Origin: Gerris lacustris
Lineage: Eukaryota; Arthropoda; Insecta; Hemiptera; Gerridae
Direction: 5' to 3'
Length of the DNA stretch: 64,000 nucleotides
Assembly (NCBI GenBank): GCA_951217055.1
Contig: OX578286.1
Location: 35,558,345-35,622,344, forward strand
Of this stretch, positions 11,558 through 24,189 are shown in pieces. A program made the translations under genes and the position numbers. The notes beneath the pieces were generated by a model. That model ran no database searches. It worked only from the letters and a program-made list of their open reading frames with translations, and was not told the origin of the DNA. The first letter of the stretch is position 1. Every line of letters begins with the position of its first letter.

Positions 11558-11944
11558 AAAAAGAATGATCAAATACTGAAAACTATACCGGCTCCTTAGA
11601 AGCCGATCTAAGTTGGCGGAAAAAAATAAACTCTTTGATTACTTACCCCATGAGATTATTTTATTTATAGATGAAAATACTAAACCATGTGTGAACATAC
11701 GAGAATAAATGTTGGGGCTGTGCAAAAAAACATTAAACGTTAAAATAATTCAAAACATCCAGAATAAAATAGTACAAAGAATTGTAAATGCACCCATGAG
11801 CTAAAGATTAGCCATATCATGGAAGTGGTCAATACAAATGCAGTAGCATAATAATAATAAATTGGAAAAGCATGTGCTTTTAGCACACAAAGGGTCCGTA
11901 TGCCAATTTAAGAAACGGGACGAGTTCGTGAACCATCAAAATCA

Positions 11945-12179
11945 GGTTCTTCTTAACATTGTTACTCCCCCAATAAAGAAAATCGAGGGGAGTAACAATC
12001 TAAAGAAGGTGTACAGAATGTTCTTCTTTAGATTGTTAATCCCCTTATAAAAACAGAAGTGTGATATTCCTTTGTCCCAAAGTACATTGGACTAAACATC
12101 CCTTTGTCTTAATAGTTTTTTAGTCAAAGTTATTTATATAGTAAAAAATATAGGGGTAGTAACAATCTAAAGAAGTACC
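11945..12179. mobile_element. short TIR element, family A copy 3
   Basis: Begins ggttcttcttaacattg and ends aagaagtacc, in the opposite orientation to copy 2, which lies about 390 bp away. No convincing 8-bp duplication remains. Confidence 0.65.
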
Positions 12180-12854
12180 GATGAATTAGTACAAAAAAAG
12201 AAGCCAAATATAATATTTGTACTAAGGGCGTTCTCCTCTCTAATTTAACACCCCCACATGACGTATGATAACACCCCCGTCAGGTCCTTTAAAATTCAAC
12301 CCCTAGCTTGTAAGGGATGATTTTAATTTTGGGGCTTCCCTATAATTTTCCTATGTTTGTGCTATTTATTAAAACATAATTCAGCAAATACTGAATTTTA
12401 TTACAATCCATTCAATAGTTCCAGTTTTATGTGTTTTAAGAGTTTTTTTGCCCTTTTAAAACTAATATTTGTTTTAAAAAAATTGAACTAATAAATCTTA
12501 AAAATAACGTTTTTTAGTTTCTTTTTCATTAGCCAATAGTATCTTTCTTTAAAATTAATATATGATGGTTGTAAACTGTCTTAAAATACATATGTACTCG
12601 TATATACGAGAGAGTAATAAATCTACGTTTAGTTAAACTGTCAAATAAAAACCAGTATTCACTATAAGGGTGGTGCACCTGCAATCTACCTGCACCGGAC
12701 CCATCTAGCTTATCATTGAACTATTTCATACCTGTCGACTATAACACTTGAAAGTCTAAATTACTGTATTATTACAAAAAGTAAGATCGGTTTTTTTATT
12801 TCATAAAATACGAAAAAGAAAAAAAAATATATATAGTATTTTATTTGATTATTA

Positions 12855-13610
12855 ACAAGCCCTTAGGCCCATGACAAGGGGATTCATTTTATATTTCGAA
12901 AGAAAAGTAAAACTAATTAAATTAATTTACATAAGTTAATACAGATAAGTTATTATTTCTATTTATAGACAAACAAATCGAAACAAAACATTTATTTTTA
13001 TCGGAATAGGAATAAATGTGGTTGCCCTAGCTTAGCAATACCAAATTATTTCCAGGTGAGTCGACGGAACAGTGGCGTATCCAGCGGCTAGGTCTGGAGG
13101 GGGCACATTCTATTCATTTTAGTTTGGGGGGGGGGGGGAATTCGTAGTGGAAACAAGAAAAAGGAACTACTTATTCAACAAAGCAGCTCCCCCCCCCCCA
13201 AAAAAAAAATCACCACGCCCAAGTAACAATAACTGTTTTAGAACGTATTCATTAGAAAATGTTATGCTGAAGCTTAGTGCAGTACAATATCTTACTGTAA
13301 GTCATGGGCGTCGTCTGCGGTTAATTATTGGGGTGGGGGGATCTATGGCGGGGGGTCCGGGGGCCCCCCCCCGGAAAATTTTGAAAATATGACCCCCCAA
13401 AACAGCGCTTTTATGCAATTCTGAGGTGAAATTGAATATGAGGTGAATGTAAAAATATGAATTAAAAAAAAAATACGGGGCGTATTTTTTTTTTTTTTTT
13501 ACTCTATCGGGTCTGGGCCCGTCTGGGGGGGGGGGGCACGTGCCCCCTGTGCCCCCCCCCCCCCCCCCTGGATACGCCACTGCGACGGAACACTACTCGA
13601 ATGTGACAAT
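12855..13610. repeat. dispersed repeat family J, copy 1, split by a hAT-like element
   Basis: The block 'cccttaggccc', 'aaagtaaaacta', 'cataagtta', 'acaaatcga', 'aaatgtggttgccctagctt' and 'ggtgagtcg' recurs in order at 14885-15105 and 56570-56795. Here the copy is interrupted at 13070 by a TIR element and resumes with 'aacactactcga' after 13590. Confidence 0.6.
13070..13582. mobile_element. hAT-like MITE with CAGTGGCGTATCCAG termini
   Basis: Left end cagtggcgtatccag and right end ctggatacgccactg are perfect inverted repeats. The flank cgacggaa is present on both sides (13062-13069 and 13583-13590), an exact 8-bp duplication. The interior has long G and C homopolymers and reads 'ggggcacgtgccccc'. 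Non-coding. Confidence 0.78.
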
Positions 13611-13960
13611 ACTATCCAAATTTCATATAAAAATCAGATAAGTTCTTTTGAAGATATATAGGGGTAAATAAATGTATGTTTGTGCGCATGCTGAAGAGAA
13701 ACAAATGAGCGCAAAAGATTGAAATTTATATGGGACCAACAATGAGCAAATTATGACCTACCGTACAAATTTCATTAAAATCGGACGGTGTAGTTTTTAA
13801 GATATGTTGGTTCGCAAAAATTGAGCGACAGACACACCAAAAATGTTCCATGATGTCTGAGTCTGAAACGGATTTCTGTCTTGAAATTTTTGGAATCAAA
13901 AACATAAAATATTTTCGTTCTTCAAGAACGATCACATATACCTTATTCCGTTACCTACAG
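13610..13960. repeat. dispersed repeat family C, copy 2
   Basis: Near-identical in order to 9300-9620: 'aagttcttttgaagatat', 'gggaccaacaatgagc', 'ttcattaaaatcgga', 'acggatttctgtcttg', 'tattttcgttcttca'. Confidence 0.6.
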
Positions 13961-14122
13961 TAAGCTCGAAAGAAAAATTATACAATAATTGGTCGCAAAA
14001 GCTAAACGAAATTAAAATACGCGATAAGATGCGAGCCAGCTAAGTGCCACGCTAATTGGCAGACTATTTTTTTATAACGATTAATTTTTTTTACAGAACC
14101 TTGATAGGAAATAATATTTTTA

Positions 14123-14394
14123 GGTGTTGATTGAATAAATACTCAAAACTTGTTAGTTTTCATTTATTTTTTTCATTATAAAACGTTTCGACCCTTCTTT
14201 GTTTTTTAAGGTCATTTTCAATCAGTTTTTCCTAAAAATGAAATACAATAATTTTTATTAGTCAACTCCTAATTATTATCTTACAATTTAAACTGATTGA
14301 AAATGACCTTAAAAAACAAAGAAGGGTCGAAACGTTTTATAATGAAAAAATAAATTAAAACTAACAAGTTTTGAGTATTTATTCAATCAACACC
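14123..14394. mobile_element. palindromic TIR element (about 272 bp) flanked by TA
   Basis: Arms of about 110 bp are near-perfect inverted copies, starting GGTGTTGATTGAATAAATAC and ending with its complement. They include 'aaacgtttcgacccttcttt'. TA flanks both ends, which fits a Tc1/mariner-type target, though TA can occur by chance. Confidence 0.65.
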
Positions 14395-14884
14395 TAAGAA
14401 TTCCATCAAAAACAAAATATGTGATACGAAGTAAAGAAGGTGTTAAATTTTAATGACGTCATTTTGAAGGAAATAATATTTTTTTACAGCTTTAGTTATG
14501 ATCATTTTTTTTATTTCTTGATAATATAAGAAGTGTGAAATTCTTTTAGTTTGGCAAACCCCCGATTTAATTGCAAATTTGACACGACCTGGGTGGGTAT
14601 GAAAAGACAAAGGAATAGCCTTTGTATTAATTGTAAGACTAAAGAATAGTATCACTATCATACCCAGTAGTGTGATATTCCTTTGTCTCAAACTGAATAT
14701 GAATATAAATATCATATATTGCTAAACATTTGAGCCATAAAACAATTAAAACATTTGACATATTACACATAAATATAATCTAGTAGTGTCTCGACGGCGA
14801 CATTTTGAGCTCAAGAGTTTAGGATGTATGGGGCAGAAATAGCCATTACTTACACAAAATAAAAACCTTAAATATTATATACAA

Positions 14885-15105
14885 CGAGCTCTTTTAGGCC
14901 CGTGGGCTTAACTTTAAATTTTGAAAAAACAGTAAAACTAAATAAACTAATTTAGATAAGTTAAGACAGATACGTTATTATATCTATGTAAAGACCTACA
15001 AATCGAAACAAGCATTTATTTTTATTGGAATAAATGTGGTTGCCTTAGCTTGGGGGAGCTTGGGAACAAATCATTTCAAGGTGAGTCGTCAGGACACTAC
15101 TCGAT
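14885..15105. repeat. dispersed repeat family J, copy 2
   Basis: Ordered matches to 12855-13610, including 'gtggttgcctta', 'caaatcatttcaaggtgagt' and 'gacactactcgatg'. This copy lacks the hAT insertion, so it shows the empty site. Confidence 0.55.
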
Positions 15106-15756
15106 GACATAAAGTTTATGTCATATGACTTAAAACCCCTTAATTTAAGTGTTTTTAGTCATTTGTGGGAACCATTTTGAAATTACTGTCATAATATCCA
15201 TATTTTCTTTCTCTACTCCAGCTTTGAAAATTATATAGTGATGCTTTGTTTAAAAAATCAAAAAACAATTTGGGAAATTTTCAAGATTTAAAAATGTCCT
15301 AAATTGGGGAAAAAATATTGCCAAAAAACTTAGTGTTATTTTGCTTTTTTTTAAACACCCCTGATGACACAATTGTAAGAAAACATCACTAAAAATTAAA
15401 AGGGGACAGCAACGAAATAAGTTTAAAATTATAATGCTCCTTGATAAGAATTTCTAAAACTTTATTCTTATATTGGCTGCCATTTTAAAAAATATTAAGT
15501 ATGGAATTTCCAAAAACTAAACGGTTTTTGACCAATAATGAGATGAACCTGGTGTGCCGAATTTCGTTAAAATCGGTCAACGTTTTACGCCAGTAATCAG
15601 TTATCGTTAGATAAACAATCACACAAACTTTGAAAATTCTCTGCAACTGACGAACTCATTACGCGCTTGTACAATCATACTGATGATTTGCGATGAATAA
15701 AGCTAGTAGACATGAGACATGTAAAGTGGCTAACTTTCCCTTTTGTACAAAAAAAA

Positions 15757-15989
15757 GGTATTTCTTTAAATTGTTACTCCCCTATGTTTTTTTTATATTA
15801 TAAATAACTTTGACTAAATAATATTAAGACAAAGGGATGTTTAGTCTAATGTCTTTGAGACAAAGGAATATCACACTTCTATTTTAATTGGGGAGTAACA
15901 GTCTAAAGAAGACCATTCCGTACAGCTCCTTTAGATTGTTACACCCCTCTGTTTTTTTTATAAGGGGAGTAACAATTTAAAGAAGTGCC
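15757..15989. mobile_element. short TIR element, family A copy 4
   Basis: Begins ggtatttctttaaattg and ends aaagaagtgcc. Flanks are aaaaaaaa and aaaaaaac; consistent with an 8-bp duplication but low-complexity, so weak evidence. Confidence 0.7.
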
Positions 15990-16664
15990 AAAAAAACTTA
16001 ATTCTTGTTAATATAATAAAAGGTGTGTTTGTGGTCAGAGTGCGGTTAATGAATTTATAACATTATTATAATGAGAATAAAAATAACTTATTAATAAGTG
16101 GGATTATAAAAGTAAGAATTTTAAATATTTATAGCGGAAGTCATAATCTGCATCTCTCGTCTTAATTTGCATTTAAAAATTAATTTTAGAATATTCCCTT
16201 AGTATTATGACAATTTAAGTATCCATGCGTACGTAAGCAGGGGTTTCCCGGAGTTAAACAAATCATGAATATCTCAACTCCATGAATATATAATATATAA
16301 TATATTTTAGTCTCCTGTTTTCTATTTTAATATATTACATTTTTAATTCTATAAAATAATTAAATTGCTTGGAACTTATTTTTATATGTAACACGGAAGT
16401 CTTAGTATACAAAAGATATAAGTTGTGGTATCGTGGTAAGTCCCTTGAATAGAAGTAGGGTTTTTCCTCCGAGCAATACCAGGAGTAGCGGAAATTCCAG
16501 GACAAGGAGCTGTTTAATTAAGCGTTCCAAAAGAAGTGGTGATATATTTAAGGATTACAAAAATGAATTATATTGACTCCATTTCGAATTGAAATGGCCG
16601 ATTGGAAAATCCATTTACAAAAGTTGTTTGAGTCATAAAAGGATGAAGATAACTTACAAATTTA

Positions 16665-16895
16665 GGTACATCTTTAGATTGTTACTCCCCTTATAAAAAA
16701 ACAGAGGGGAATAACAATGTAAACAAGGTGTGCGGAATGTTCTTCTTTAGACTGTTACTCCCCTTATAAAAACAGAAGAGTGATATTGTCCTAAAGTATA
16801 CATTGGACTAAACATCCCTTTGTCTTAAAAGTTATTTAGTCAAATTCATTTATATTCTAAATAAACACAAAAGAGTAACAGTCTAAAGAAATTCC
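16665..16895. mobile_element. short TIR element, family A copy 5
   Basis: Begins ggtacatctttagattg and ends ctaaagaaattcc. Flanks caaattta and taaatttc agree at 6 of 8 positions. Confidence 0.68.
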
Positions 16896-17494
16896 TAAAT
16901 TTCAGGATTCTGGGTGCAATTGGTTTCGAAAATATTGGTCATGTTCAAATCTAAATATAAAATATATAAATAGATATATCTAAATTGATTTACTTAATTT
17001 TACTTTTTTCCTAAATAAAAAATTCGGCTCGTTTTATATAACAAGGTGATTATTTTTAATGTACAAAAAAATAGATGTAGGCCTATAAAACAAGCTATGG
17101 GCGCCGAACGAGTAAAATCGAGCTTTGGTCTAAACGAACTTTTAGAGGTGTCCCATTCTAAATTTTAAAATAAATTAATAACAAGGTATAAAAGCATTTT
17201 TGATATAAACAAACAAAATATTGAGTGTGGAATACCCCGTAATTACTGAGGACGTTTTTTTTTGTTTTTTTTTTCAAACCTGAGAACAGGAGTGGCGAAA
17301 ATTGCCGGACCACGAGACCGGTGCAAAGGCTGGTACAAAAAGAATATTAAGATGAGGTTAGTCCAGTGGCGTAGTGGGGTACTATAGTATTTTAGTAGAC
17401 CTTCAAATAAACTATCACCTGTTCTAACAACAAGTTGTAACTTGCATTTCAAACTACGCAACATCCCGCTATACTTTTTTCTCCGCTCTACAAC

Positions 17495-17935
17495 TCCATA
17501 GCGCCACAATATCTTGTCCTATTATCCACACCGCCACAATATCTTGTCCTATTATCCATATACCGCCACAATATCTTGTCCTATTATCCATATACGGCCA
17601 CAATATCTAGTCCTATTATCCATATACGGCCACAATATCTAGTCCTATTATCCACGCCGCGCCACAATATCTAGTCCTATTATCCACACCACGCCACAAT
17701 ATCTTGTCCTATTATCCATATACCACCACAATATCTTGTCCTATTATCCACACCGCCACAATATCTTGTCCTATTATTCATACACCGCCACAAAATCTTG
17801 TCCTATTATCCATATACGGCCACAATATCTTGTCCTATTATCCATATACCGCCACAATATCTGGTCCTATTATCCACGCCGGCACAATATCTTGTCCTAT
17901 TATCCACACCACCACAATATCTTGTCCTAGAGGAC
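17495..17935. repeat. about 32-bp minisatellite, about 13 copies
   Basis: The unit is 'ccgccacaatatcttgtcct' plus 'attatccatata', with variants (ctagtcc, ctggtcc, cacgcc). Several short open frames across it are artefacts. Confidence 0.85.
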
Positions 17936-18283
17936 CCTTATAAATTCCTGCATTTGTCAATCTCTCGGTTTTTTACTTTCTCATATAAAGAGAAAGTATT
18001 GTGATGGCGAGAAAATTAGATTTAGAGATTTTGATGGATTTACATTTTTTGAGGTCCCCTGAGTAAAACAAAAGTGGATTTTAATAAATTATGTCAGTCA
18101 GTCGTCTGTGCAGACGTCTGGCGCATAAAGTATGGGCCAATTTTGACGATTTTGTTTCACTTTCAACACCCTTTATCTTGTTAAATGACTAACATTCGGC
18201 AACACATATATTGACTTAATCTTCTTATTTTGATCTCTAGTATCACCTGTTGCTCTATGGCGGCTAAGTTATGGGATACCCTG

Positions 18284-18286
<3 letters not shown>

Positions 18287-18374
<88 letters not shown>
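18287..18374. repeat. (AT)n microsatellite, about 44 dinucleotides
   Basis: Uninterrupted alternating A/T over nearly 90 bp. The Tyr-Ile repeat open frames on both strands are artefacts. Confidence 0.95.
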
Positions 18375-18377
<3 letters not shown>

Positions 18378-18734
18378 ATTGAAGAGGTTGAAAGAGAAGA
18401 AAGTAATGTCTGCTGGAAGTCAGCCTGGAGTGTTGAAATACTCGAGGGAAAATGTCGTTTAACTGCGCATTGGAACCTTTTCACACACTCCGCCTCTATA
18501 AGGTTGGGTTCGGCCACTTTTACGTTTTAATTCTTACATCGAGAAACCTTTTTAGCTACGACAACACTTTAAATATCAGTTAAATATAGTTTAACATTTC
18601 GTCGACATCCCTGAACAATAATGTTTGTTATGGTGGATATTCATGTACGTCTTATTCTATTTTAAACTATAAGTTGTAGTTGTTAAACTATGGTTGAAGT
18701 TGTTGTAAGAGTCAGAGAGAAGGACTAAAGATAG

Positions 18735-19330
18735 AGTCGGCTAAAGATCGTTAGCGTTTAAAAGCGACAAGAGTGATTTGAGAAGTTATAAGAGATTGTT
18801 TGAGTTGGGATACATAAAGGTAGCGTTTAGAGGCAATAAGAATGATTTGAGAAGGTTTGAGTTGGGGTAAAGCTATTGTTTAAAGGCTATATGAGAATGA
18901 TTTGAAAAGGTTTATAAGATGGTTTGAGTTGGGGTAAAGGTAGCATTTAGAGGCAATAAGAATGATTTGAGAAGGTTTGAGTTGGGGTAAAGCTATTGTT
19001 TAAAGGCTATATGAGAATGATTTGAAAAGGTTTATAAGATGGTTTGAGTTGGGGTAAAGGTAGCATTTAGAGGCAATAAGAATGATTTGAGAAGGTTTGA
19101 GTTGGGGTAAAGCTATTGTTTAAAGGCTATATGAGAATGATTTGAAAAGGTTTATGAAATGGTTAGAGTTGGGGTAAAGCTAGTGTTTAAAAGCTATGAG
19201 AAAAATTTGAAAAGGTTTATAAGATGGTTTGAGTTGGGGGTAAAGGTAGCGTTTAGAGGCGACAAAAAAAATTTGAGTAGGTGCGAGACGGTTTAAGGCT
19301 AAAGATAGTTTTACAAGCGATAAATGGTTT
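18735..19330. repeat. about 120-bp tandem repeat
   Basis: The repeated unit links 'ggtttgagttggggtaaag', 'ctattgtttaaaggctatat' and 'ggtagcatttagaggcaata'. Two central units are nearly identical; the outer ones are diverged. Confidence 0.8.
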
Positions 19331-19429
19331 AAGGTAGTAGAGGTAACTATTCGTAGGCAAAATAGATGGTTTAAAGTGGTAAGAGATTGTTAGAGGAGAT
19401 AAGGAGATAAGAAAAGCGAGAATGGAGAG

Positions 19430-20110
19430 AGATAGTTAGAGGTGGTAAGAGGGGAAGACGGTGAGAATACATAGAAATAGTTAGAGGTGGTAAGAGGAAA
19501 AGACGGCAAGAATGGATAGAGATAGTTAAAAATGGTAAGAGAGAAAGACGGTGAGAATGCATAGAAATAGTAAGAGAGAAAGACGGCGAGAATGGACAGA
19601 GATACTTAAAGGTGGTAAGAGAGAAAGACGGTGAGAATACATAGAAATAGTTAGAGGTGGTAAGAGGGAAAGACGGTGAGAATACATAGAAATAGTTAGA
19701 GGTGGTAAGAGGGAAAGACGGCAAGAATGGATAGAGATAGCTAGAAGTGGTAAGAGAGAAAGACGGTGAGAATACATAGAAATAGTTAGAGAGAAAGACG
19801 GCGAGAATGGACAGAGATACTTAAAGGTGGTAAGAGAGAAAGACGGTGAGAATACATAGAAATAGTTAGAGGTGGTAAGAGGGAAAGACGGCAAGAATGG
19901 ATAGAGATAGCTAGAAGTGGTAAGAGAGAAAGACGGTGAGAATACATAGAAATAGTTAGAGAGAAAGACGGCGAGAATGGACAGAGATACTTAAAGGTGG
20001 TAAGAGAGAAAGACGGTGAGAATACATAGAAATAGTTAGAGGTGGCAAGAGAGAAAGACGGCGAGAATAGATTGAGATAGTTAGTGGTGGATAGAGAGAA
20101 AGACTCACCG
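19430..20110. repeat. about 45-bp minisatellite, about 15 copies
   Basis: The unit is 'taagagagaaagacggtgag' plus 'aatacatagaaatagttaga', with alternating variants (gcgagaatggacagag). A larger periodicity is visible because the same variant order repeats. The array ends at 20107 with an inverted stretch 'accgtctttctctatcc'. Confidence 0.85.
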
Positions 20111-20969
20111 TCTTTCTCTATCCATTCTCACTGAATGGATTTGAATGATTAAAATCGATTCATCGGCTAAGACTCCAAAGTGACAGAGAACATTTTTTTT
20201 TTCTACTTGTAGACTCAGGAGACATTAAAACGTGCAAACACACGAAAAGCCTAAAATTGTATGATCACAATACCTTCTCTTTATAACTCCTTGTGTGATA
20301 AAAATGTTGTTTGGTCAGGTAAAGAACACGTATTTATATGCTTATGTTTTCATGACGTTTCACAACATGTTAATGTTACTTCCTCAAAACAACATGAACT
20401 CATAAGAAAATGCTCTCAAATTGGGTAAGAAATGTTACAATGGGACTATACCAATCAATGTCATCAACCAAACACCTATAATATCGCACCTGCTAATGCA
20501 TGATTAATAGGAAAAAGTGAGTAATTTGGAAAGGAATACAGTCCCTGAATTGGAGGACAGAAAATTATCCCATAGAATTTACGTGTAATATAATATTGGT
20601 CAATGAAAAGGCGAGGAAGGAATTAGGAAAACTATAACATCCGGTGAAGGGATAAATGGAGTAGTTTAGGTGCGGGTTCTGCAAAGAACCAGCGACAAGG
20701 TCGCACTAACTTTCACTAGTTATTTTTTCGGACAGTGATAAAGAGATAGAGTGATTCGTAGAGGAGCGGCTAAACAGTATCTGGGAGGACAGCTAGTACC
20801 TCTGCAAAGATATTTTCAAGGTTCCGACCGCCATCTAATAATCTCACCGGAAATTATCCCGTATTTTTTTTAAATATACACATTTTTTTCACATTCGCAA
20901 GTTTCATTTTGAAAGGAGGAAACGTTAGTGGCCACGGAAACAAACAAAACAAAGTAGATTATTCTTTAG

Positions 20970-21370
20970 TTTGAAATCAAAGCGCTTATGTCAGCAAGGC
21001 TGGACTTACCCCGACCTTACTTAGCTAACCAATTTTTAAATTGATCCTATCTAAAAAAAAAAAAAAAAAATAGGAAATATATAAACAGTTCCGTTTCCGA
21101 AGAGGAAATTAATAAATATACAGTCCACAACTAAAAAAAATCAAATCTTTACATTATTTAAATGACCCAAATCAAAGCGCTTATGTCAGCAAGGCTGGAC
21201 TTACCCCGACCTTACTTAGCTAAACAATTAACTGATAGGAACACACATCAATTTTTAAATTGATCCTATCTATAAAAAAAAATGGGAAATATATAAACAG
21301 TTCCGTTTCCGACGAGGAAACTTAATAAATATACAGTCCACAAATTAAAAAAAAATTAAATCTATACTTT
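20970..21370. repeat. local duplication of a roughly 170-190-bp segment
   Basis: 'aatcaaagcgcttatgtcag' through 'ccttacttagcta', 'atttttaaattgatcctatc', 'aaacagttccgtttccga' and 'tacagtccacaa' occurs twice in the same order, at about 20977-21140 and 21170-21350, with one small indel. Confidence 0.8.
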
Positions 21371-21460
21371 ATTTAAATAACCCAATTACAGGATAGTTTA
21401 CGAGTTAAAAAAAAGAAGAGATATAAATTTAATTATTTTAAACGTATTTGAATATATTAT

Positions 21461-21648
21461 GGTACTTCTTTAGACTTTTACTCCCCTAAGTCTTTTTAGA
21501 ATATAAATGACTGACTAAAATAACTATTAAAACAAAGGAATGTTTCATCTAATGTACTTTAGGACAAAGGAATATCACACTTCTGTTTTTCTAAGGGGAA
21601 TAACAGTCTAAAGAAGAACATTCCGTACACCTTCTTTAGATTATAACT
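21461..21648. mobile_element. short TIR element, family A copy 6 (right end lost)
   Basis: Intact left end ggtacttctttag. The inner motifs are kept, but the right end decays at 'cttctttagattataactc' and the closing TIR is missing. Confidence 0.65.
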
Positions 21649-21837
21649 CAGTTGTTTCTACTTTAGATTTAATGGAACTTACTCAGTGAATAAACTGGAA
21701 AATCTATGCGATACAACTTGTTCTAAACTTTATCATATTACAAATACATAATTGCTTGGTCCAGCGTAATTCATTTGTTAGTCATTTCGTGGTTACAATT
21801 ATTTGTTAGTAAACATTATATCAATATTTAACTTAAA

Positions 21838-22930
21838 AATAACTCCTACCCGGAGGGGAATCGAACCCAGCTTATTACCATCCGAAGATATTTTTTCTGT
21901 GAAAACGACATAATATGTGGTTATATACTTCAGGAGATAGTGTGTAAAAAAGTGTCTGACAAACATCAAGCTAGAATTTTGATTAATTAAATTAGGCTAA
22001 AAGTAAATCTTTTAGTGAATTTTCAGGATATGTGGTCGGGTATGTTCGTCTGAGGGACATAGCTTGGCTATAGGCATTTGAAAAAATAAACCGGTGGAGA
22101 GCGGCTATGTCCCGCCAATTATGGTCGACAATATGATTTTCATGACCCTGATTACAAAATTAGTTAGTAGACCGAAAACGAAGTAGATATTAGCTTTCCA
22201 CTTGATAGGTTAGTCATTCAAATATTACTCCAAATCAAAGGGGTCACCTATCAAGTGACAAACTAACATCAACTTTAATTTTGGTTTACTAACTAATTTT
22301 GTACACAGGATCATAAAAATCATATTGTCCACAATAATTGGTGAGACATGGCCGCTCTCCACCGGTTTGTTTTTTTCAAATGTCTATTGCTAAGCTATGT
22401 CCCGCAGACGAACTTAGCCGACCACATATCCTTAAAAGGTACTAAAAGATAAACATATACACAAAATTCCAGCTTGATGTTAGTCACACAATTTTTTGCA
22501 CTATTGTAACTAGACCTAATCTAGACCTAATCACACACACAGACACTAATCTAGACCTAGACTCTTAGATTCGTATTTAAATGAACTAAATTATATAAAA
22601 TTTCTTAACCAAAACTGCCGGAACCGTTCTAAATTTCATGTCTTTTCAGATATTTTACCAGGTTGCGCCCCCAAAATTTATAAAGGCTAAAATTTATATA
22701 TCTCGATTTTACCAAGGGGTATTATTTATCTGAACATATGTATGCCAAATTTCATCAAAATCGGCCAAGTATAGTTTCAACCTCGAATCTGCTCAGATGA
22801 CTTCTTAATAACCACAATTTTTGGACACGGGATCTCAAAACGAGTTAATCTATCAAGATGACAAAAAATCATTTTTTTCTACTTTATCACAATACTTGCT
22901 CTACGCACACATATATACATTATGTACTCC
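21838..22930 (-). repeat. tRNA-related SINE-like repeat, split by a family B element
   Basis: The minus strand has a B-box-like 'GGGTTCGATTCCCCTCC' (about 21853-21870). The downstream words 'cttagattcgtatttaaatg' and 'atgccaaattt.tcaaaat' also occur in order at 38300-38640. The two parts here are separated by the insertion at 21929-22507. Confidence 0.5.
21929..22507. mobile_element. family B TIR element, copy 1 (eroded)
   Basis: Arms are inverted over hundreds of bases: 'caggagatagtgtg', 'gacaaacatcaagctag', 'gaccacatatcc' and 'ccggtggagagcggc' on the left have complements on the right. It is related to 53794-54368 and 60216-61384. The outermost bases are degraded. Confidence 0.6.
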
Positions 22931-23285
22931 ATATAATATAAGAAAGTAAACACATAATTAGAGATTATATAGAGAGGTTAAGAGGAAGGATAGGTTATGT
23001 AACCTAACCTGTTGTTATTTTCTTAATTTGTTTTTTCTTGTTTTGACTCACAGTCACTACTTGTTAATTACTTGACTAATGTTACTGTGAGTGTTATTAG
23101 TGGAAAGATACTTCTGCTAATGTCATGCTTCACTAGCTTGACATCAGACAGTATGTATTGTTATTTGTTTGAAAACTAGTAAATACTTTCGATCGAGAAT
23201 CTAAAGAACCTGCTAATGAGAGAAAGAAACAACTCAACAATTTGACCGACACAACTCCTACTAAATATAGTTGGTATCTAATTAC

Positions 23286-23446
23286 GGTACTTCTTTAGAT
23301 TGTTACTCCCCTATGTTCTTTTAGAATATAAATGATTTTGACTAAATAACTATTGAGACAAAGGTATGTTTAGTCCAATGTACTTTGGGACAAAGGAATA
23401 TCACATTTCTGTTTTTATAAAGGGAGTAACAATCTAAAGAAATGCC
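23286..23446. mobile_element. short TIR element, family A copy 7 (short form)
   Basis: Begins ggtacttctttagattg and ends aagaaatgcc at the position of the inner inverted motif, so the copy is about 70 bp shorter than full forms. Flanks do not show a clear duplication. Confidence 0.65.
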
Positions 23447-23557
23447 CTATAAAGAACACGGAACTTTCATAAACCAAATACAAGAGAGAGGCATCGTCAG
23501 ATCTGGAAAAGGTAGAAGTCCATCACGTACCACGTCTCGCTCGGTCAACCCCGACCT

Positions 23558-23735
23558 TCATGAAATCAAACTGGAGTCCAGATTGACCTTCTTCATATCT
23601 GTACCAAGGTACACGATGGTAACGAGGAGGTCGTTCATCTGACAGCCCTGGTGGTCATCCACCTGTCCACTACACGAGGCTATCTCAGTGCGGGTGTCAC
23701 GATCCACTAATTTCCCACATCCGTCAAAAGAGAAC
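23558..23735 (-). CDS. possible coding fragment of unknown protein
   Basis: A minus-strand frame after an acceptor-like ttag|G reads a Cys-containing peptide beginning FSFDGCGKLVDRDTRTEIAS, continuing with 'QGCQMNDLLVTIVYLG', and ending at a TGA. The composition is protein-like (GC-richer, balanced residues, three Cys) and unlike the flanking AT-rich intron. An internal AAG|GTCAAT could be a donor. I do not recognise a family. It could be an exon of a nested gene, a processed relic or chance. Confidence 0.25.
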
Positions 23736-24189
23736 CTAACTCAGATAACTGAACAGACCTTTACCATAAGGACATATTTACTGAAGTAAATATTATACCT
23801 TGGCAATCCCCAGTCTGCAGTATTCTTTCTCACGGACAAATGTTTATTGTAAATCCAGCGTAAAAATAAAATATTTATCTTCTTGAAAATCAACTGAGCT
23901 TAAAAAATACCCGAGCTTCATTGAAATCAATTCAGTATATAATTTAGACTCGACGAGTATGGGCAGAGAACATTAACACATAGCCTTTTAGGACAAATAG
24001 TTTGAGACACAGGTATTTACGCGTTGATGTAAATGCCTACAAACAAAACAAAATTAGCAATGTGTATTCTACACATATTGGATTAGGGTATCCAAAATGG
24101 CCGCAACACTTAAATGGTTTAAGATATTTAAAAATAACATAGTTTTGAACACCTTAAATATTATGAGGGAAACCAAGAGGAGAAATATG

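Noticed and set aside
17704..18004. Three overlapping repeat-rich open frames
   Set aside because: Produced by the 32-bp minisatellite; no start context or homology.
18269..18517. Tyr-Ile repeat protein frames
   Set aside because: Translation of an (AT)n microsatellite.
19371..19894. Minus-strand Ser/Leu/Pro-rich frames of 117-122 aa
   Set aside because: Produced by the 45-bp minisatellite (45 is a multiple of 3).
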